This document shows positions 41,046-50,779 of a DNA stretch of 64,000 bases, piece after piece. Made by a program: the position numbers and the translations under genes. The first letter of the stretch is position 1. Every line of letters starts with the position of its first letter. Below the pieces are notes generated by a model. The model saw only the letters and a list, made by a program, of their open reading frames with translations. It ran no database searches and was not told where the DNA came from. This DNA is from Paracoccaceae bacterium (GTDB taxonomy: Bacteria; Pseudomonadota; Alphaproteobacteria; Rhodobacterales; Rhodobacteraceae), in contig JACONK010000008.1 in the NCBI GenBank assembly GCA_014323795.1, positions 7,738 to 71,737 on the forward strand. The letters run 5' to 3'.

Positions 41046-42155
41046 ATGCGCACTACTGTCAGGGTCGATCTGGCCGGGCGATCTTACGATATCGTCATCG
41101 CGCCTGGCCTGCTGGGGCATGCCGGGGCGGAGGTGGAGAGCCTGCTTAAACGGCCCAGGGTTTTTGTTATCACTGACAGGACAGTTGCGCACAATCACGG
41201 ATCAACGCTGGAGTCCGGTTTGGCCACCGCCGGTATCCACGCGGCATTCATGGAGCTTCCGCCGGGGGAGGCAACCAAAAACTGGATCCATCTGCAAGAC
41301 GTGGTGGAATGGCTGTTGGTGCGGAAGGTGGAACGGGATGACCTTGTGCTGGCCTTTGGCGGCGGAGTGATCGGCGATCTGGCGGGCTTTGCCGCGGCTA
41401 TCCTGCGGCGCGGCGTACGGTTTGTGCAAATCCCGACCACGCTGCTGGCGCAGGTTGACAGTTCTGTCGGCGGCAAGACCGGAATCAACTCGCCTCAGGG
41501 CAAGAACCTGGTGGGAGCTTTTGCTCAACCGTCAAAAGTGCTGGCGGATGTGTCCGTTCTGGATACGCTCGGCCGCCGCGATTACCTGGCAGGCTACGCG
41601 GAAGTAGTGAAATACGGGCTGCTGGGTGATGCCGGTTTTTTTACCTGGCTCGAACAGAATGCGGCAGCAGCGGCCAGGGGCGACGTGGAAAAACGCATCG
41701 AGGCGGTGCGCCGGTCCTGTCAGATGAAAGCAGAAATCGTGGCACAGGACGAACGCGAACACGGTAATCGCGCACTTTTGAATCTGGGTCACACCTTCGG
41801 GCACGCGCTGGAGGCGGCCACAGGCTATTCAAACCGTTTGCTCCACGGCGAAGGGGTGTCTATAGGTTGTGCACTGGCCTTCGATATTTCCGCCCGGCTG
41901 GGCCTGTGCAGCCAGGAAGCGCCGCGCCGTGTGCGCGCACACTTCGCACGGCTTGGGATGCGCGGGGATATTGCGGATATCCCCGGCGATCTGCCTGCCG
42001 CAGATACGCTGGTTGCGCTGATGCAACAGGACAAGAAGGTTCGCGACGGCACGATCAATTTCATCATGGTCCGCGGGATAGGGGAGGCTTTTGTTGCCTC
42101 CGGTATCGATCTGCATGTTGTAAGGGACGTTCTGACGGAAGCTCTTGAACCCTGA
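41046..42155 (+). CDS. aroB: 3-dehydroquinate synthase
   Basis: AroB cyclises DAHP to 3-dehydroquinate, the second step of the shikimate pathway. The 369-residue product has the NAD-binding AFGGGVIGDLAGFAAAIL, the QVDSSVGGKTGINSPQGKNL substrate segment and the metal-binding His residues in LNLGHTFGHALEA and LHGEGVSIGC. It is co-transcribed with aroK, supplying consecutive parts of the shikimate route. It is convergent with guaA, with a small GC-rich hairpin between them. Confidence 0.96.
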   Translation: MRTTVRVDLAGRSYDIVIAPGLLGHAGAEVESLLKRPRVFVITDRTVAHNHGSTLESGLATAGIHAAFMELPPGEATKNWIHLQDVVEWLLVRKVERDDLVLAFGGGVIGDLAGFAAAILRRGVRFVQIPTTLLAQVDSSVGGKTGINSPQGKNLVGAFAQPSKVLADVSVLDTLGRRDYLAGYAEVVKYGLLGDAGFFTWLEQNAAAAARGDVEKRIEAVRRSCQMKAEIVAQDEREHGNRALLNLGHTFGHALEAATGYSNRLLHGEGVSIGCALAFDISARLGLCSQEAPRRVRAHFARLGMRGDIADIPGDLPAADTLVALMQQDKKVRDGTINFIMVRGIGEAFVASGIDLHVVRDVLTEALEP

Positions 42156-42163
42156 GCCTTTTC

Positions 42164-42194
42164 GGGCCCCGGGTGTTTCCTCCGGGCCCTTATT
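42164..42194 (+). terminator. Putative terminator between aroB and guaA
   Basis: GGGCCC-c-GG gtgtttcct CC-GGGCCC forms a stem of about eight pairs with one bulge, followed by ttatt. It lies between convergent genes and overlaps the 3' end of guaA. The T-run is short, so termination strength is uncertain. Confidence 0.45.
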
Positions 42195-43758
42195 CGTATT
42201 CGATTGTTCCCGGCGGTTTCGATGTGATATCATACGTCACCCGATTAATTCCCGGTACCTCATTTATGATCCGCGTCGCGGTCTCTGATATGAATGCATG
42301 GCTGAACGGATAGTAATCCGCCGTCATTCCATCGGTGCTCGTCACCGCGCGCAGGGTACAGATGTAATCATAGGTGCGCCCGTCGCCCATCACGCCGACC
42401 GCGCGCACCGGCAGGATCGCGGCAAAGGCCTGCCAGATCTCATCATAGAGACCATGCCTGCGAATCTGGTCAATGTAGATCGCATCCGCCGTGCGGAGGA
42501 TCTCCAGTTTTGGTCGGGTGATCTTCCCTACGCAGCGGATCGCCAGGCCCGGCCCGGGGAAGGGGTGGCGGCCGATAAAACCCTGCGGCAGGCCGAGTTT
42601 CCGGCCCAAAACGCGAACCTCATCCTTGAAAAGCCCGCGCAGCGGCTCGACCAGCTTAAGACCCATCTTTTCCGGCAGACCGCCCACGTTGTGGTGGGAC
42701 TTGATCGTCACAGAAGGCCCGCCGGAAAAACTGACGCTTTCGACAACATCGGGGTAGAGTGTGCCCTGGGCCAGAAACTCCGCATCGCCCGCCTCTGCCG
42801 CGTGTTTTCGGAAGACATCAATGAAGAGTTTGCCGATGATCTTGCGTTTGGTTTCCGGGTCTGACTGGCCGTCAAGGGCAGCCAGGAAAAGCGCACTTTC
42901 ATCAGCGTGAACCAGCGGCATACTATAAGTTTCGCGGAACATGGTCACGACCTCTTCCGCCTCCCCCTGGCGCAAGAGGCCGTGGTCCACGAAAACGCAG
43001 GTCAGCCGATCACCGATGGCCGCATGAAGCAGCAGGGCTGTGACCGAACTGTCAATCCCGCCCGACAGGCCGCAAATCACCCTGGCATCGCCAACCTGTT
43101 TGCGGATTGCGGCAATGGCCCGGTCGCGGTAGGCACCCATGGTCCAGTCCCCCGAAAACCCCGCGAGATTCACGAAATTCCTGTAAAGAAGCGCGCCGTG
43201 GGGGGTATGGTGTACCTCCGGGTGGAACTGCACGGCATAGAAATGGCGCGTCGTATCGGCCGTAATCGCGTAAGGTGCGTTGGACGAGGTACCATAGACC
43301 TTAAACCCCGGGGCGAGGGCTGTCACGTGGTCTCTGTGGCTCATCCATACCTGTTCGTGCCCATCCCTGAACCATCCCTTGAGCAGGTCAAGCGTCCCCT
43401 CCGGTTTCACAAACGCCCGCCCGAATTCCGCCATGCCGCCGCCGGAGATTCTGCCGCCTTCGACGCGCCCGCCGAGATCCTGCATCATCACCTGCTGGCC
43501 GTAACAGATACCGAGGATTGGTACGCCAAGGTCGTATACGGAAGCCGGAGGCCGCGGTGCCCCCTCACGGGTCACGCAGTCCGGACCGCCGGAAAAGATC
43601 ACGGCCCTGGGTGCAAATTCCGCCAGAAAGGCATCCGTGACATTCTGGCATGGGTGGATTTCACAATAGACGTTCAGCTCCCGCAGCCGGCGCGCGATCA
43701 GCCGGGTAACCTGGCTGCCGAAGTCAATGATCAACAGGTGTTCGTGGGCTGCGGTCAT
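42190..43758 (-). CDS. guaA: GMP synthase (glutamine-hydrolysing)
   Basis: GuaA aminates XMP to GMP. The 522-residue enzyme has an N-terminal class I amidotransferase ([15 protein letters not shown] nucleophile, [11 protein letters not shown] His-Glu), a PP-loop ATP pyrophosphatase domain ([15 protein letters not shown]) and the GMP synthase C-terminal dimerisation domain ending [16 protein letters not shown] 43758 ([16 protein letters not shown]) is the natural start; the track ORF extends upstream artificially. Confidence 0.96.
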   Translation of the reverse strand: MTAAHEHLLIIDFGSQVTRLIARRLRELNVYCEIHPCQNVTDAFLAEFAPRAVIFSGGPDCVTREGAPRPPASVYDLGVPILGICYGQQVMMQDLGGRVEGGRISGGGMAEFGRAFVKPEGTLDLLKGWFRDGHEQVWMSHRDHVTALAPGFKVYGTSSNAPYAITADTTRHFYAVQFHPEVHHTPHGALLYRNFVNLAGFSGDWTMGAYRDRAIAAIRKQVGDARVICGLSGGIDSSVTALLLHAAIGDRLTCVFVDHGLLRQGEAEEVVTMFRETYSMPLVHADESALFLAALDGQSDPETKRKIIGKLFIDVFRKHAAEAGDAEFLAQGTLYPDVVESVSFSGGPSVTIKSHHNVGGLPEKMGLKLVEPLRGLFKDEVRVLGRKLGLPQGFIGRHPFPGPGLAIRCVGKITRPKLEILRTADAIYIDQIRRHGLYDEIWQAFAAILPVRAVGVMGDGRTYDYICTLRAVTSTDGMTADYYPFSHAFISETATRIINEVPGINRVTYDITSKPPGTIEYE

Positions 43759-44048
43759 GCCGCTGTGCCTAGACTGGCCGATTACCATGTGCAAGGGTCG
43801 GCACACGATCAGGGCGGTCCGCAAGCTATCCGATAGTGCGCAGGGGCCGGGGATGCGCGGGACACCGGCACAAGATTCCGCAATACCCCGGGAGGATATC
43901 TTTGCGTCACCCACTTGCCGGGGTGTGTGCCTTAAGCAACAGGAAATGTCGCATTTACCTGTCGGCCGGCAGTTTGGGGGATATCTGAAGGGTTTCGCAG
44001 GATAAATTCCATATTAGAAATAAAATCGGCCGTTTCAGGGAGGTGTAG

Positions 44049-45590
44049 ATGTCCGATGTAGCAGCCTGCCGCCGTCGGGCCCGCGGCGGAGCCGCCGCCC
44101 GCCGTGCCGAACGCACGGCCGTGAAGCTGGAAGCAGCCAGATATATTGAGCGTAACCTGCCCGGTTTTGAAGTACTGACCGAAGAGGCCATAGAGGTGAT
44201 CGAGGCCAACGCTGAAACCGTGCTTGAAGAGATCGGTGTGAACTTTCCCGAAAACCCCACCGCCCGCGCCCGCTGGAAAGAGGCTGGTGCGGATGTGGAT
44301 GGTGAGCGGGTGCGCCTGCCCAAAGGCCTCGCACGCAAGCTGATCGCGACGGCACCGCCCGAGTATATCCAGCACGCCCGCAACCCGGAACGCAGCGTGA
44401 AGGTGGGTGGAAACTCGATGGTGCTGGCACCTGTCTATGGCCCGCCGTTTGTACGCGATATTGTCGGCGGTCGCCGTTACGCCACCATCGCGGATTTCCG
44501 GAAGATGGTGAAGCTCATCCACATGTCGAAATGGGTGCACCATTCCGGCGGCACGGTCTGTGAGCCGACGGACGTCGCGGTGAACAAGCGTCACCTTGAT
44601 ATGCTCTACGCACACATGACGCTTGGCGACAAACCCTACATGGGGTCGGTCACGGCCCCCGCACGGGCCGTTGACAGTGTGAGGATGTCCGAGATCCTCT
44701 TTGGAGAATCTGTGGCGGACAAGACCGTGATGACCTCGCTCATCAACATCAACTCTCCGCTCACATTTGACGACATCATGACGGGTGCGCTGGAAGTCTA
44801 TGCACAGAACAACCAGGCCTGCATCGTGTCACCCTTTATTGTCGGCGGGGCTATGGCACCTGTCTCGGTCGCGGGAACGCTGACCCAGGTGCTGGCTGAA
44901 GCGATGGCGGGTATTGCCTATAGCCAGCTCTGTAAACCGGGTGCACCGGTGATCTTCGGGGCGTTTGTGACCTCGATCGATATGAACTCCGGTGCCCCGA
45001 CGTTTGGTACGCCCGAAGCCTCTAAAATCCTTTGGGGTGCCGGTCAGCTCGCGAGGCGGCTAAACCTGCCATTTCGCTCCGGCGGGGCACTGTGTGGCTC
45101 CAAATTGCCGGATGCGCAGGCAGCCTATGAAACGGCAAACACGCTGAATGCGGCACTTCTGGGCGGCGTGAACTTCTGCCTGCACGCGGCCGGCTGGCTC
45201 GAAGGCGGGCTTGTCACGAGCTTCGAGAAGTTTGTTATGGATGCCGATCAGCTCGGTATCCTGCATTCCATAGCCGAAGGCGTGGATATGACAGAAAACA
45301 GCCTCGCCATGGGTGCGATACGCGAAGTTGGGCCGGGGGGCCATTATCTCGGTTGCGAACACACGCAGGCCAACTTCCGGAACGCTTTCTGGAAATCCGA
45401 TGTACTTGACTATCGTCCGTTCGAGACCTGGAAAGAGGATGGTGCAAAGGATACGGTACAGATTGCTGCGGAAAAGGCAGACCGGATGATCGCCGAATAC
45501 GTACCACCGGCCATCGACCCTGCGGTTGATGAAGCGTTGCAAGCCTATATGGCAGAACGCAAGGCATCCGAGCCTGACGCTTTTGGCTGA
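44049..45590 (+). CDS. Trimethylamine methyltransferase (MttB)-family protein, non-pyrrolysine
   Basis: MttB-superfamily proteins demethylate quaternary or tertiary amines and pass the methyl group to a corrinoid protein. The 513-residue product matches throughout (FEVLTEEAIEVIEANAETVL near the start; LININSPLTFDDIMTGALEV; GGALCGSKLPDAQAAYETAN). There is no in-frame TAG, so it belongs to the pyrrolysine-free majority; known members act on glycine betaine, proline betaine, carnitine or gamma-butyrobetaine. A clear GGAGGTGTAG ribosome binding site precedes ATG. No corrinoid protein gene (MttC-like) is in the window, so the methyl acceptor must be encoded elsewhere. Roseobacters carry many of these paralogues with unknown substrates. 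Confidence 0.88.
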   Translation: MSDVAACRRRARGGAAARRAERTAVKLEAARYIERNLPGFEVLTEEAIEVIEANAETVLEEIGVNFPENPTARARWKEAGADVDGERVRLPKGLARKLIATAPPEYIQHARNPERSVKVGGNSMVLAPVYGPPFVRDIVGGRRYATIADFRKMVKLIHMSKWVHHSGGTVCEPTDVAVNKRHLDMLYAHMTLGDKPYMGSVTAPARAVDSVRMSEILFGESVADKTVMTSLININSPLTFDDIMTGALEVYAQNNQACIVSPFIVGGAMAPVSVAGTLTQVLAEAMAGIAYSQLCKPGAPVIFGAFVTSIDMNSGAPTFGTPEASKILWGAGQLARRLNLPFRSGGALCGSKLPDAQAAYETANTLNAALLGGVNFCLHAAGWLEGGLVTSFEKFVMDADQLGILHSIAEGVDMTENSLAMGAIREVGPGGHYLGCEHTQANFRNAFWKSDVLDYRPFETWKEDGAKDTVQIAAEKADRMIAEYVPPAIDPAVDEALQAYMAERKASEPDAFG

Positions 45591-45707
45591 TTTCATCGCA
45601 AGGTGGCAGCCCACGAGGGCTTTCAGGAAAAATCGGATCCGCCTGAAAAAGGAAAGAATCGCCTGAAATGGCCGGGATTTTTCCAAAAACCGCTGACCTG
45701 GGATAAC

Positions 45708-45784
45708 TGGCGCACCCGGGAGGATTCGAACCTCCGGCCTCTGCCTTCGGAGGGCAGCGCTCTATCCGGCTGAGCTACGGGTGC
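45708..45784 (-). tRNA. tRNA-Arg, anticodon CCG
   Basis: On the minus strand the sequence folds as a full cloverleaf: acceptor GCACCCG paired with CGGGTGC, D arm GCTC...GAGC, anticodon stem CTGCC/GGCAG with loop CTCCGAA (anticodon CCG, reading CGG), and T arm with GGTTCGAATCC. The 3' CCA is encoded. It lies between mttB and the DUF2182 gene, which run on the other strand. Confidence 0.95.
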
Positions 45785-45816
45785 ATGCGTGAACCTCCCT
45801 GATAGATTAAGGTGCC

Positions 45817-46638
45817 GTGCCCGGCAATATGGAATTCATGCTTGCATTGGCAGAGATACCGCGCTTCAAGGCTGACATGAATCCCGTGATACGCAGTGCC
45901 TTCTGGCTCGCCTTTTTCGCGGCAGTCATCCTGTCCTGGCTGGCGATGTATTGGATGGCTGTCCGTATGGGGATCAGCGTTTTGGGCAAACAGGCAGGTA
46001 TGATGAACATGGCGGGCATGCCCGCCATGGGTAGTCCTGCGATGCTTGTACCAATGTGGGCTGTCATGATGATTGCCATGATGGGGCCGACCTTTGTGCA
46101 TACGGCTTCCACCTATGAGGCACTGATGAAATCCGCCAATGGCACCTGTGGCGGATGGGTCGGCCTGGTGCTTGGTTTTTTTGCTGTCTGGGCAGGGTTT
46201 GCCGTCGTGATTGCGCTGGCACAGGCCTGGTTGATGCGGGTCGGGTGGCTCGACATGTTCGGGGTCTCAACCACGCTCTGGGTCACAGTCGCGCTGCTGA
46301 TTATCGTTGGCAGTTTCCAGTTCACCAGGGTGAAAGAGGTTTGCCAGGGGGTCTGCCAGGCACCGATTAACTACTTTCTGGGCCATTGGCGACCCGGCGG
46401 TTCAGGCGGGTTCCGGATGGGAATGGGACTGGGCACTTTCTGTGTCGGGTGTTGCTGGGGTTATATGGTGCTCGGATTCGCGGGCGGGGTGATGAACCTT
46501 TTGTGGATGGGGCTTGCAACGGTGATCATGGTGCTGGAAAAGCTGCCCCCAGTCGCGCACTATGTGAGCAAACCGGTCGGCGTTGTGCTGATTGTGACAG
46601 GATTGGCAATTGCCGTGCGGGCGACAGGATTCGTATAA
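45817..46638 (+). CDS. DUF2182-family integral membrane protein (predicted metal binding)
   Basis: A 273-residue protein with about six membrane segments. It contains Met-rich stretches (GMMNMAGMPAMG, WAVMMIAMMGPTF), the paired cysteines EVCQGVCQAP and the membrane motif GTFCVGCCWGYM, hallmarks of DUF2182, which is annotated as predicted metal-binding. Met/Cys density suggests copper or another soft metal, but this is inference. The start is GTG 45817, or ATG 45829/45838. It is followed after 11 nt by a DUF1326 gene; the two families are frequently adjacent, so they probably act together. Confidence 0.82.
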   Translation: MPGNMEFMLALAEIPRFKADMNPVIRSAFWLAFFAAVILSWLAMYWMAVRMGISVLGKQAGMMNMAGMPAMGSPAMLVPMWAVMMIAMMGPTFVHTASTYEALMKSANGTCGGWVGLVLGFFAVWAGFAVVIALAQAWLMRVGWLDMFGVSTTLWVTVALLIIVGSFQFTRVKEVCQGVCQAPINYFLGHWRPGGSGGFRMGMGLGTFCVGCCWGYMVLGFAGGVMNLLWMGLATVIMVLEKLPPVAHYVSKPVGVVLIVTGLAIAVRATGFV

Positions 46639-46649
46639 CGGGAGACCCT

Positions 46650-47348
46650 ATGGCGAACAAAACAAAGGCAGCCGCTGATCGCATCGAGACGATGCAAAAG
46701 ATCGATAACCGGATGATCCCCACGCGCCGCCGCCGGGAGCCGACAGATTGGAAACTGACGGGTGAACTGTTTCTCAACTGCTCTTGCGAGATGTTCTGCC
46801 CCTGCGTGATCTCTTTGGGAAAACACCCGCCGACGCTGGGCTACTGCCACGCCTGGATGGCTGTTAGAATCGACGAGGGCCATTTCGAGGGCGAGAATAT
46901 CGGTGGCCTGAACATCGGCCTGCTGGTCGATATACCGGGCCGCATGGCCGACGGCAACTGGAAGGTGGCTGTCTACGTCGATGAACGGGCGACGCAGAGG
47001 GCCTATGACGGCATCCTGAGGATTTTCTCCGGACAGGCCGGCGGTACGACGGGGCTGTTCACCCTGCTGGTGTCGACCATCATCCACGCCGAACGTACCA
47101 GGGTGGATATCGAAACCGACGGGCGTCTTCGCCGTCTCAACATCGGGCGCAGGATCAACGGCGAAATTGAGACCCTGGGCGGGCTCAATCCTGATCAGGC
47201 GGTGGCTGTCTCCAATACCAAATACTGGATGGGACCGCATGTGATTGTTGCCAGAGGTAAGCGCTCGCGGCTGCGCGACCATGGTCGTGTCTGGGATTTT
47301 GACGGCAAAAGTGCCGAAATTTGCCCGATTGAGTGGTCCGGGCCATAA
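46650..47348 (+). CDS. DUF1326-family cysteine-rich cytoplasmic protein
   Basis: A 232-residue protein. ATG 46650 with GGGAGA upstream is chosen, as the track ORF begins far inside the preceding gene. The DUF1326 core starts with WKLTGELFLNCSCEMFCPC, a Cys-x-Cys-x4-Cys-x-Cys cluster that looks like a metal site, and continues with GGLNIGLLVDIPGRMADGNW and IFSGQAGGTTGLFTLL. No signal peptide is seen, so it is probably cytoplasmic. It forms a two-gene unit with DUF2182. Function is unknown; a soluble metal partner of the membrane protein is a reasonable guess. Confidence 0.82.
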   Translation: MANKTKAAADRIETMQKIDNRMIPTRRRREPTDWKLTGELFLNCSCEMFCPCVISLGKHPPTLGYCHAWMAVRIDEGHFEGENIGGLNIGLLVDIPGRMADGNWKVAVYVDERATQRAYDGILRIFSGQAGGTTGLFTLLVSTIIHAERTRVDIETDGRLRRLNIGRRINGEIETLGGLNPDQAVAVSNTKYWMGPHVIVARGKRSRLRDHGRVWDFDGKSAEICPIEWSGP

Positions 47349-47476
47349 GCGCAAAATGGCATACCTCATTCTGTGGGGGGTGTTATAATAATCAGAACGG
47401 GTGCAAATGATGGCCCCCATAATGGTGAGCCCCCGCCGTGCGTCTCTTTATTTAATCCTGAAAGTGAGGATCCCCC

Positions 47477-48469
47477 ATGAAATTTAATGCGCTGGTCGTT
47501 GAAAAAGACAGCGAAGGCAAAACATCCGCCGCCGTTCAGCAGATCACGGAAGATCAGCTGCCGGAAGGTGACGTGACCGTAGCCGTTGAATATTCGACCG
47601 TAAACTACAAGGATGGCCTGTGCATTGGTTCGGGCGGCGGGCTGGTGCGGAATTACCCGCATGTACCGGGTATCGATTTTGCGGGCACGGTCGAAATGAG
47701 CAGTGATAACCGCTACGGGCCCGGCGACAAGGTGGTGTTGACCGGCTGGCGGGTGGGCGAGGTACATTGGGGCGGCTACGCGCAGAAGGCGCGGGTGAAG
47801 GCTGACTGGCTGGTACCGTTGCCAGACGGGATTGATACGCGCCAAGCGATGGCGGTGGGAACCGCCGGGCTCACGTCCATGCTCGCTGTGATGACGCTGG
47901 AGCAGCACGGCATGGCACCGGATCAGGGTGAAGTTCTGGTGACCGGTGCTGCCGGCGGTGTAGGCTCTGTTGCAACGGCACTTCTGGCGAACCTGGGCTA
48001 TCAGGTAGCCAGTGTAACCGGCAGGCCGGAGACTGGCGAGTATCTGAACAGCCTGGGCGCGGTCCGCATTGTGCCGCGCGAAGAACTGAATAAGACAACC
48101 GGGCGCCCGCTGGAGCCCGAAACCTGGGCGGGCTGTGTGGACGCGGTTGGCGGCGACATGCTGGCCCGTGTGCTCGGCCAGATGAAATACGGGGCCTCTG
48201 TGGCGGCTGTCGGGCTTGCCGGGGGGGCGGGGCTGCCTGCGACTGTCATCCCCTTCCTTTTGCGGGGGGTAAACCTGCTGGGCATCGACAGCGTGATGCA
48301 GCCTTATGACAACCGCGTTTGCGCCTGGCAGCGGATCGCAAGCGACCTGCCGATGGATAAGCTGGACGCCATGGTACATCCGGCAACGCTCGGCGACCTT
48401 CCGGGGCTTGGGAAGGACATCCTGAAAGGTCATGTCAAAGGCCGCGTTGTTGTCGACGTGAACGGCTGA
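47477..48469 (+). CDS. acuI: AcuI/YhdH-type acrylyl-CoA reductase (NADPH)
   Basis: A medium-chain reductase of the YhdH/AcuI group, 330 residues, without zinc ligands. It has the NADPH-binding motif VTGAAGGVGSVATALLANLG and the group-specific VEYSTVNYKDGLCIGSGGG and PGIDFAGTV. AcuI detoxifies acryloyl-CoA to propionyl-CoA in DMSP and 3-hydroxypropionate metabolism, and propionyl-CoA carboxylase is encoded at 60-64 kb. AcuI and YhdH subtypes are hard to separate by eye, so the exact substrate is an inference. The ribosome binding site GTGAGGATCCCCC precedes ATG 47477. Confidence 0.82.
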   Translation: MKFNALVVEKDSEGKTSAAVQQITEDQLPEGDVTVAVEYSTVNYKDGLCIGSGGGLVRNYPHVPGIDFAGTVEMSSDNRYGPGDKVVLTGWRVGEVHWGGYAQKARVKADWLVPLPDGIDTRQAMAVGTAGLTSMLAVMTLEQHGMAPDQGEVLVTGAAGGVGSVATALLANLGYQVASVTGRPETGEYLNSLGAVRIVPREELNKTTGRPLEPETWAGCVDAVGGDMLARVLGQMKYGASVAAVGLAGGAGLPATVIPFLLRGVNLLGIDSVMQPYDNRVCAWQRIASDLPMDKLDAMVHPATLGDLPGLGKDILKGHVKGRVVVDVNG

Positions 48470-48560
48470 TCCGACGCGGCCTGGCTGGCCAACAAATCCG
48501 TTGACCTGTCAATAAAATCGCGAAAACCGAAGCGTAATCTGAATCCGCCGGGATTTTTGC

Positions 48561-48588
48561 TTGAAATTGTGTGAAAACCGGGTAAACT
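48561..48588 (+). promoter_or_regulatory. Putative sigma-70 promoter of the BCCT gene
   Basis: TTGAAA and TAAACT are separated by 16 bases, about 100 bases before the BCCT start at 48687. A nearby perfect palindrome TTGAC-CT-GTCAA at about 48514-48525 could be an operator. Both are visual matches only. Confidence 0.4.
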
Positions 48589-48686
48589 GTCGATCATCAG
48601 ATGCTATCCGTCGCGCACTGGCGTATGCGAGGTCGTGCACGGGTCAAGGTCCGGTAACAAGCATCAACCACAACAGGGAACACAGT

Positions 48687-50501
48687 ATGTCTATCCAACC
48701 ACCGCTAACAGATTTGCCGATCCGAACGGCAGATCATGGGTTTTACAAGGGTTTCACGAAGGATGTGACCATCACGGCCAAGCTCCTTGTGGGCGGTCTG
48801 ATCATCTGGGCTGTGGCCTTTCCGGGCTAGGCGGGTGAAGTGCTCGGCGCACTTAACAGCGTGATCCTGGCAACATTCAGCTTTTGGTATGTCTATGTGA
48901 TGGCGTTTTTTGTCATCCTTTGTCTGGGGATGGCACTTTGGCCGTCCGCCGGTCGACTGAAGCTGGGGCTCGACAGTGATGAGCCTGAGTTTTCCAATTT
49001 CTCTTGGTTCTCGATGATGTTCGGGGCCGGTATCGGCATCGGGATGCTGACCTTCGCAACCGCGGAGCCCATGTATCACTTCGGGACAAACCCGGCGACG
49101 ATTACGGGCGAAACAGAGGGCAGTACCGCCGGAAATGTGCGCGATGCCTATATCTGGTCCTTCACGCACTGGGGCGTAGCTGCCTGGGCGTCTTACGCGA
49201 TTGTGGGTTTGGCCCTGGCCTTTTTCAGTTACCGTCGGGGCCTGCCGCTGACGATCCGGTCCTCCCTCGCGCCGATTTTCGGCAAGAGCCTGTCCGGCCC
49301 GGTCGGCCACATCGTGGATATTGTTGCCGTTGTTGCGACTGTCCTCGGCGTTTCGCAGACCCTTGGGTATGGCGTGGAACAGTTTGTGTCCGGTCTGGTG
49401 CGCATCGGGGTGGGGGACTGGCTGCAGGTGACCGCTGCGGATGGTTCTGTCACATCCTCGACTGCGGGCATCATTATGGCCCTTGTCATCATCATGGGTG
49501 CTTCAACCGTTTCAGCACTATCCGGTGTCGGTAAAGGCATCAAATGGCTGTCCAACCTCAACATGGGGCTCAGCTTTTTTCTTCTGGCGTTCTTCCTGAT
49601 CTTCGGGTCAACTTCCTTTGGTCTGAATGCGCTGTTCATCGGCATGTGGGACTATCTGCTGTCAATCCCGTTCAATATATTCGCCGTGTTCCAGCCGGTA
49701 TCGCTGGAGGCTTTCACGGCAGCCGCGCCCGAGGCTGTCAAAGCCCTTTCAGCAGAGGATCTCGCCGCCGTTCACACCAGTGCGACGAGCCCCTGGGGCA
49801 CACTTGGCAGCTTCACCGAAGGTCTGCCGGAGGCCGCAGCAGCCCTGCCGCAAGAAACGATCTCGGCAGCCTATGCCGCCGCAGAGGAAGGCCGGCTGTC
49901 CGGCTGGCAGGGTGCATGGACGATATTCTACTGGGCCTGGTGGATTGCCTTCGCACCGTTCGTTGGCGTGTTCCTGGCGCGTATTTCCAGGGGGCGCACG
50001 ATCCGCGAATACGTACTTGGCGCAATGATTATCCCGGCAATCATGTGCTTTGTCTGGTTCGCCCTGGTCGGCGGCACCGCCATTGATCTGGAATTGAGCG
50101 GCAGGGCCGAGGGCGCAATCTCCGGGGCTGGTCAATCCGATCAGTTGTTCGCGACGCTGGCCGTGATGCTCAGCGATTGGCAGGCTTTCATCATGTCCGT
50201 TATCGTGGTGATCCTGCTGCTGACCTATCTGGTGACGTCCGTTGATTCGGCTGTGCTGATTATCAACACCATCAATGCCGCAGGCGACGAAGGGCCGAAA
50301 GCCCGCCCGCACATCCTGTTTTGGGGTGTGGCCCTGGCCCTGGTTGTCGGAGGTCTGATTATCGCGGGTGGTCTCGCTGCGATCCAAACGGCAATGGTTA
50401 TCGGTGCGTTGCCGTTCTCGGTCGTGATGGTGTTGATGGGGCTGTCTATGATCAAGGCCATCTTCCGCGATGGTCAACGGCAACGTGCAAGTATCCCGTA
50501 G
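48687..50501 (+). pseudogene. BCCT-family betaine/choline/carnitine transporter interrupted by an in-frame TAG
   Basis: A BCCT transporter imports quaternary ammonium compounds or DMSP with Na+ or H+. ATG 48687 opens MSIQPPLTDLPIRTADHG and reads into the first membrane helix, LLVGGLIIWAVAFPG. The next codon (48828-48830) is TAG, and the same frame continues AGEVLGALNSVILATFSFWY and then about 550 well-conserved residues, including GAGIGIGMLTFATAEPMYHF and WTIFYWAWWIAFAPFVGV. Related transporters have Gln at the TAG position (CAG to TAG). Outcomes could be a dead gene, readthrough, or two peptides with reinitiation at GTG 48840 ten bases later. TAG is a normal stop elsewhere in this window. 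A strong terminator follows. A location near mttB fits a methylated-amine role. Confidence 0.85.
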
Positions 50502-50540
50502 CGAAGAGCGCAGCAGATACTTAAGCAAAATCGCAACAGG

Positions 50541-50576
50541 AAGGGCCCGGAGGAAATTTTCCCGGGCCCTTTTCCT
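50541..50576 (+). terminator. Rho-independent terminator after the BCCT gene
   Basis: AAGGGCCCGG pairs perfectly with CCGGGCCCTT across an 11-base loop (aggaaattttc) and runs into TTTTCCTT. This is the clearest terminator in the window. Confidence 0.85.
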
Positions 50577-50779
50577 TGCGCACGGATGTGATCTGTTCTG
50601 CCGCACAGAAGCCACCTTTTGCAGGATGCCGGCCTCGCAAATATGATGTGTCAGGCGTTTACTGTCTGGCAATTCATCAGGTAGTTCCCGGGCCTGGCCA
50701 AAGCCGCCGCACGGCATCTTTCGCTTGACCTCCCCAAGGGCGGGCACCACGGTCCATCCGCCGCAAAAGAATCGCGCCG

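Noticed and set aside
45708-45784. tRNA-Arg as an integration site for the 44-52 kb accessory genes
   Set aside because: No integrase, no repeat of the tRNA 3' end and no phage or plasmid genes are visible on either side.
48828-48830. Genome-wide recoding of TAG to an amino acid
   Set aside because: TAG terminates rplM, rpsI and other intact genes in this window, and no suppressor tRNA or PylS gene was seen.
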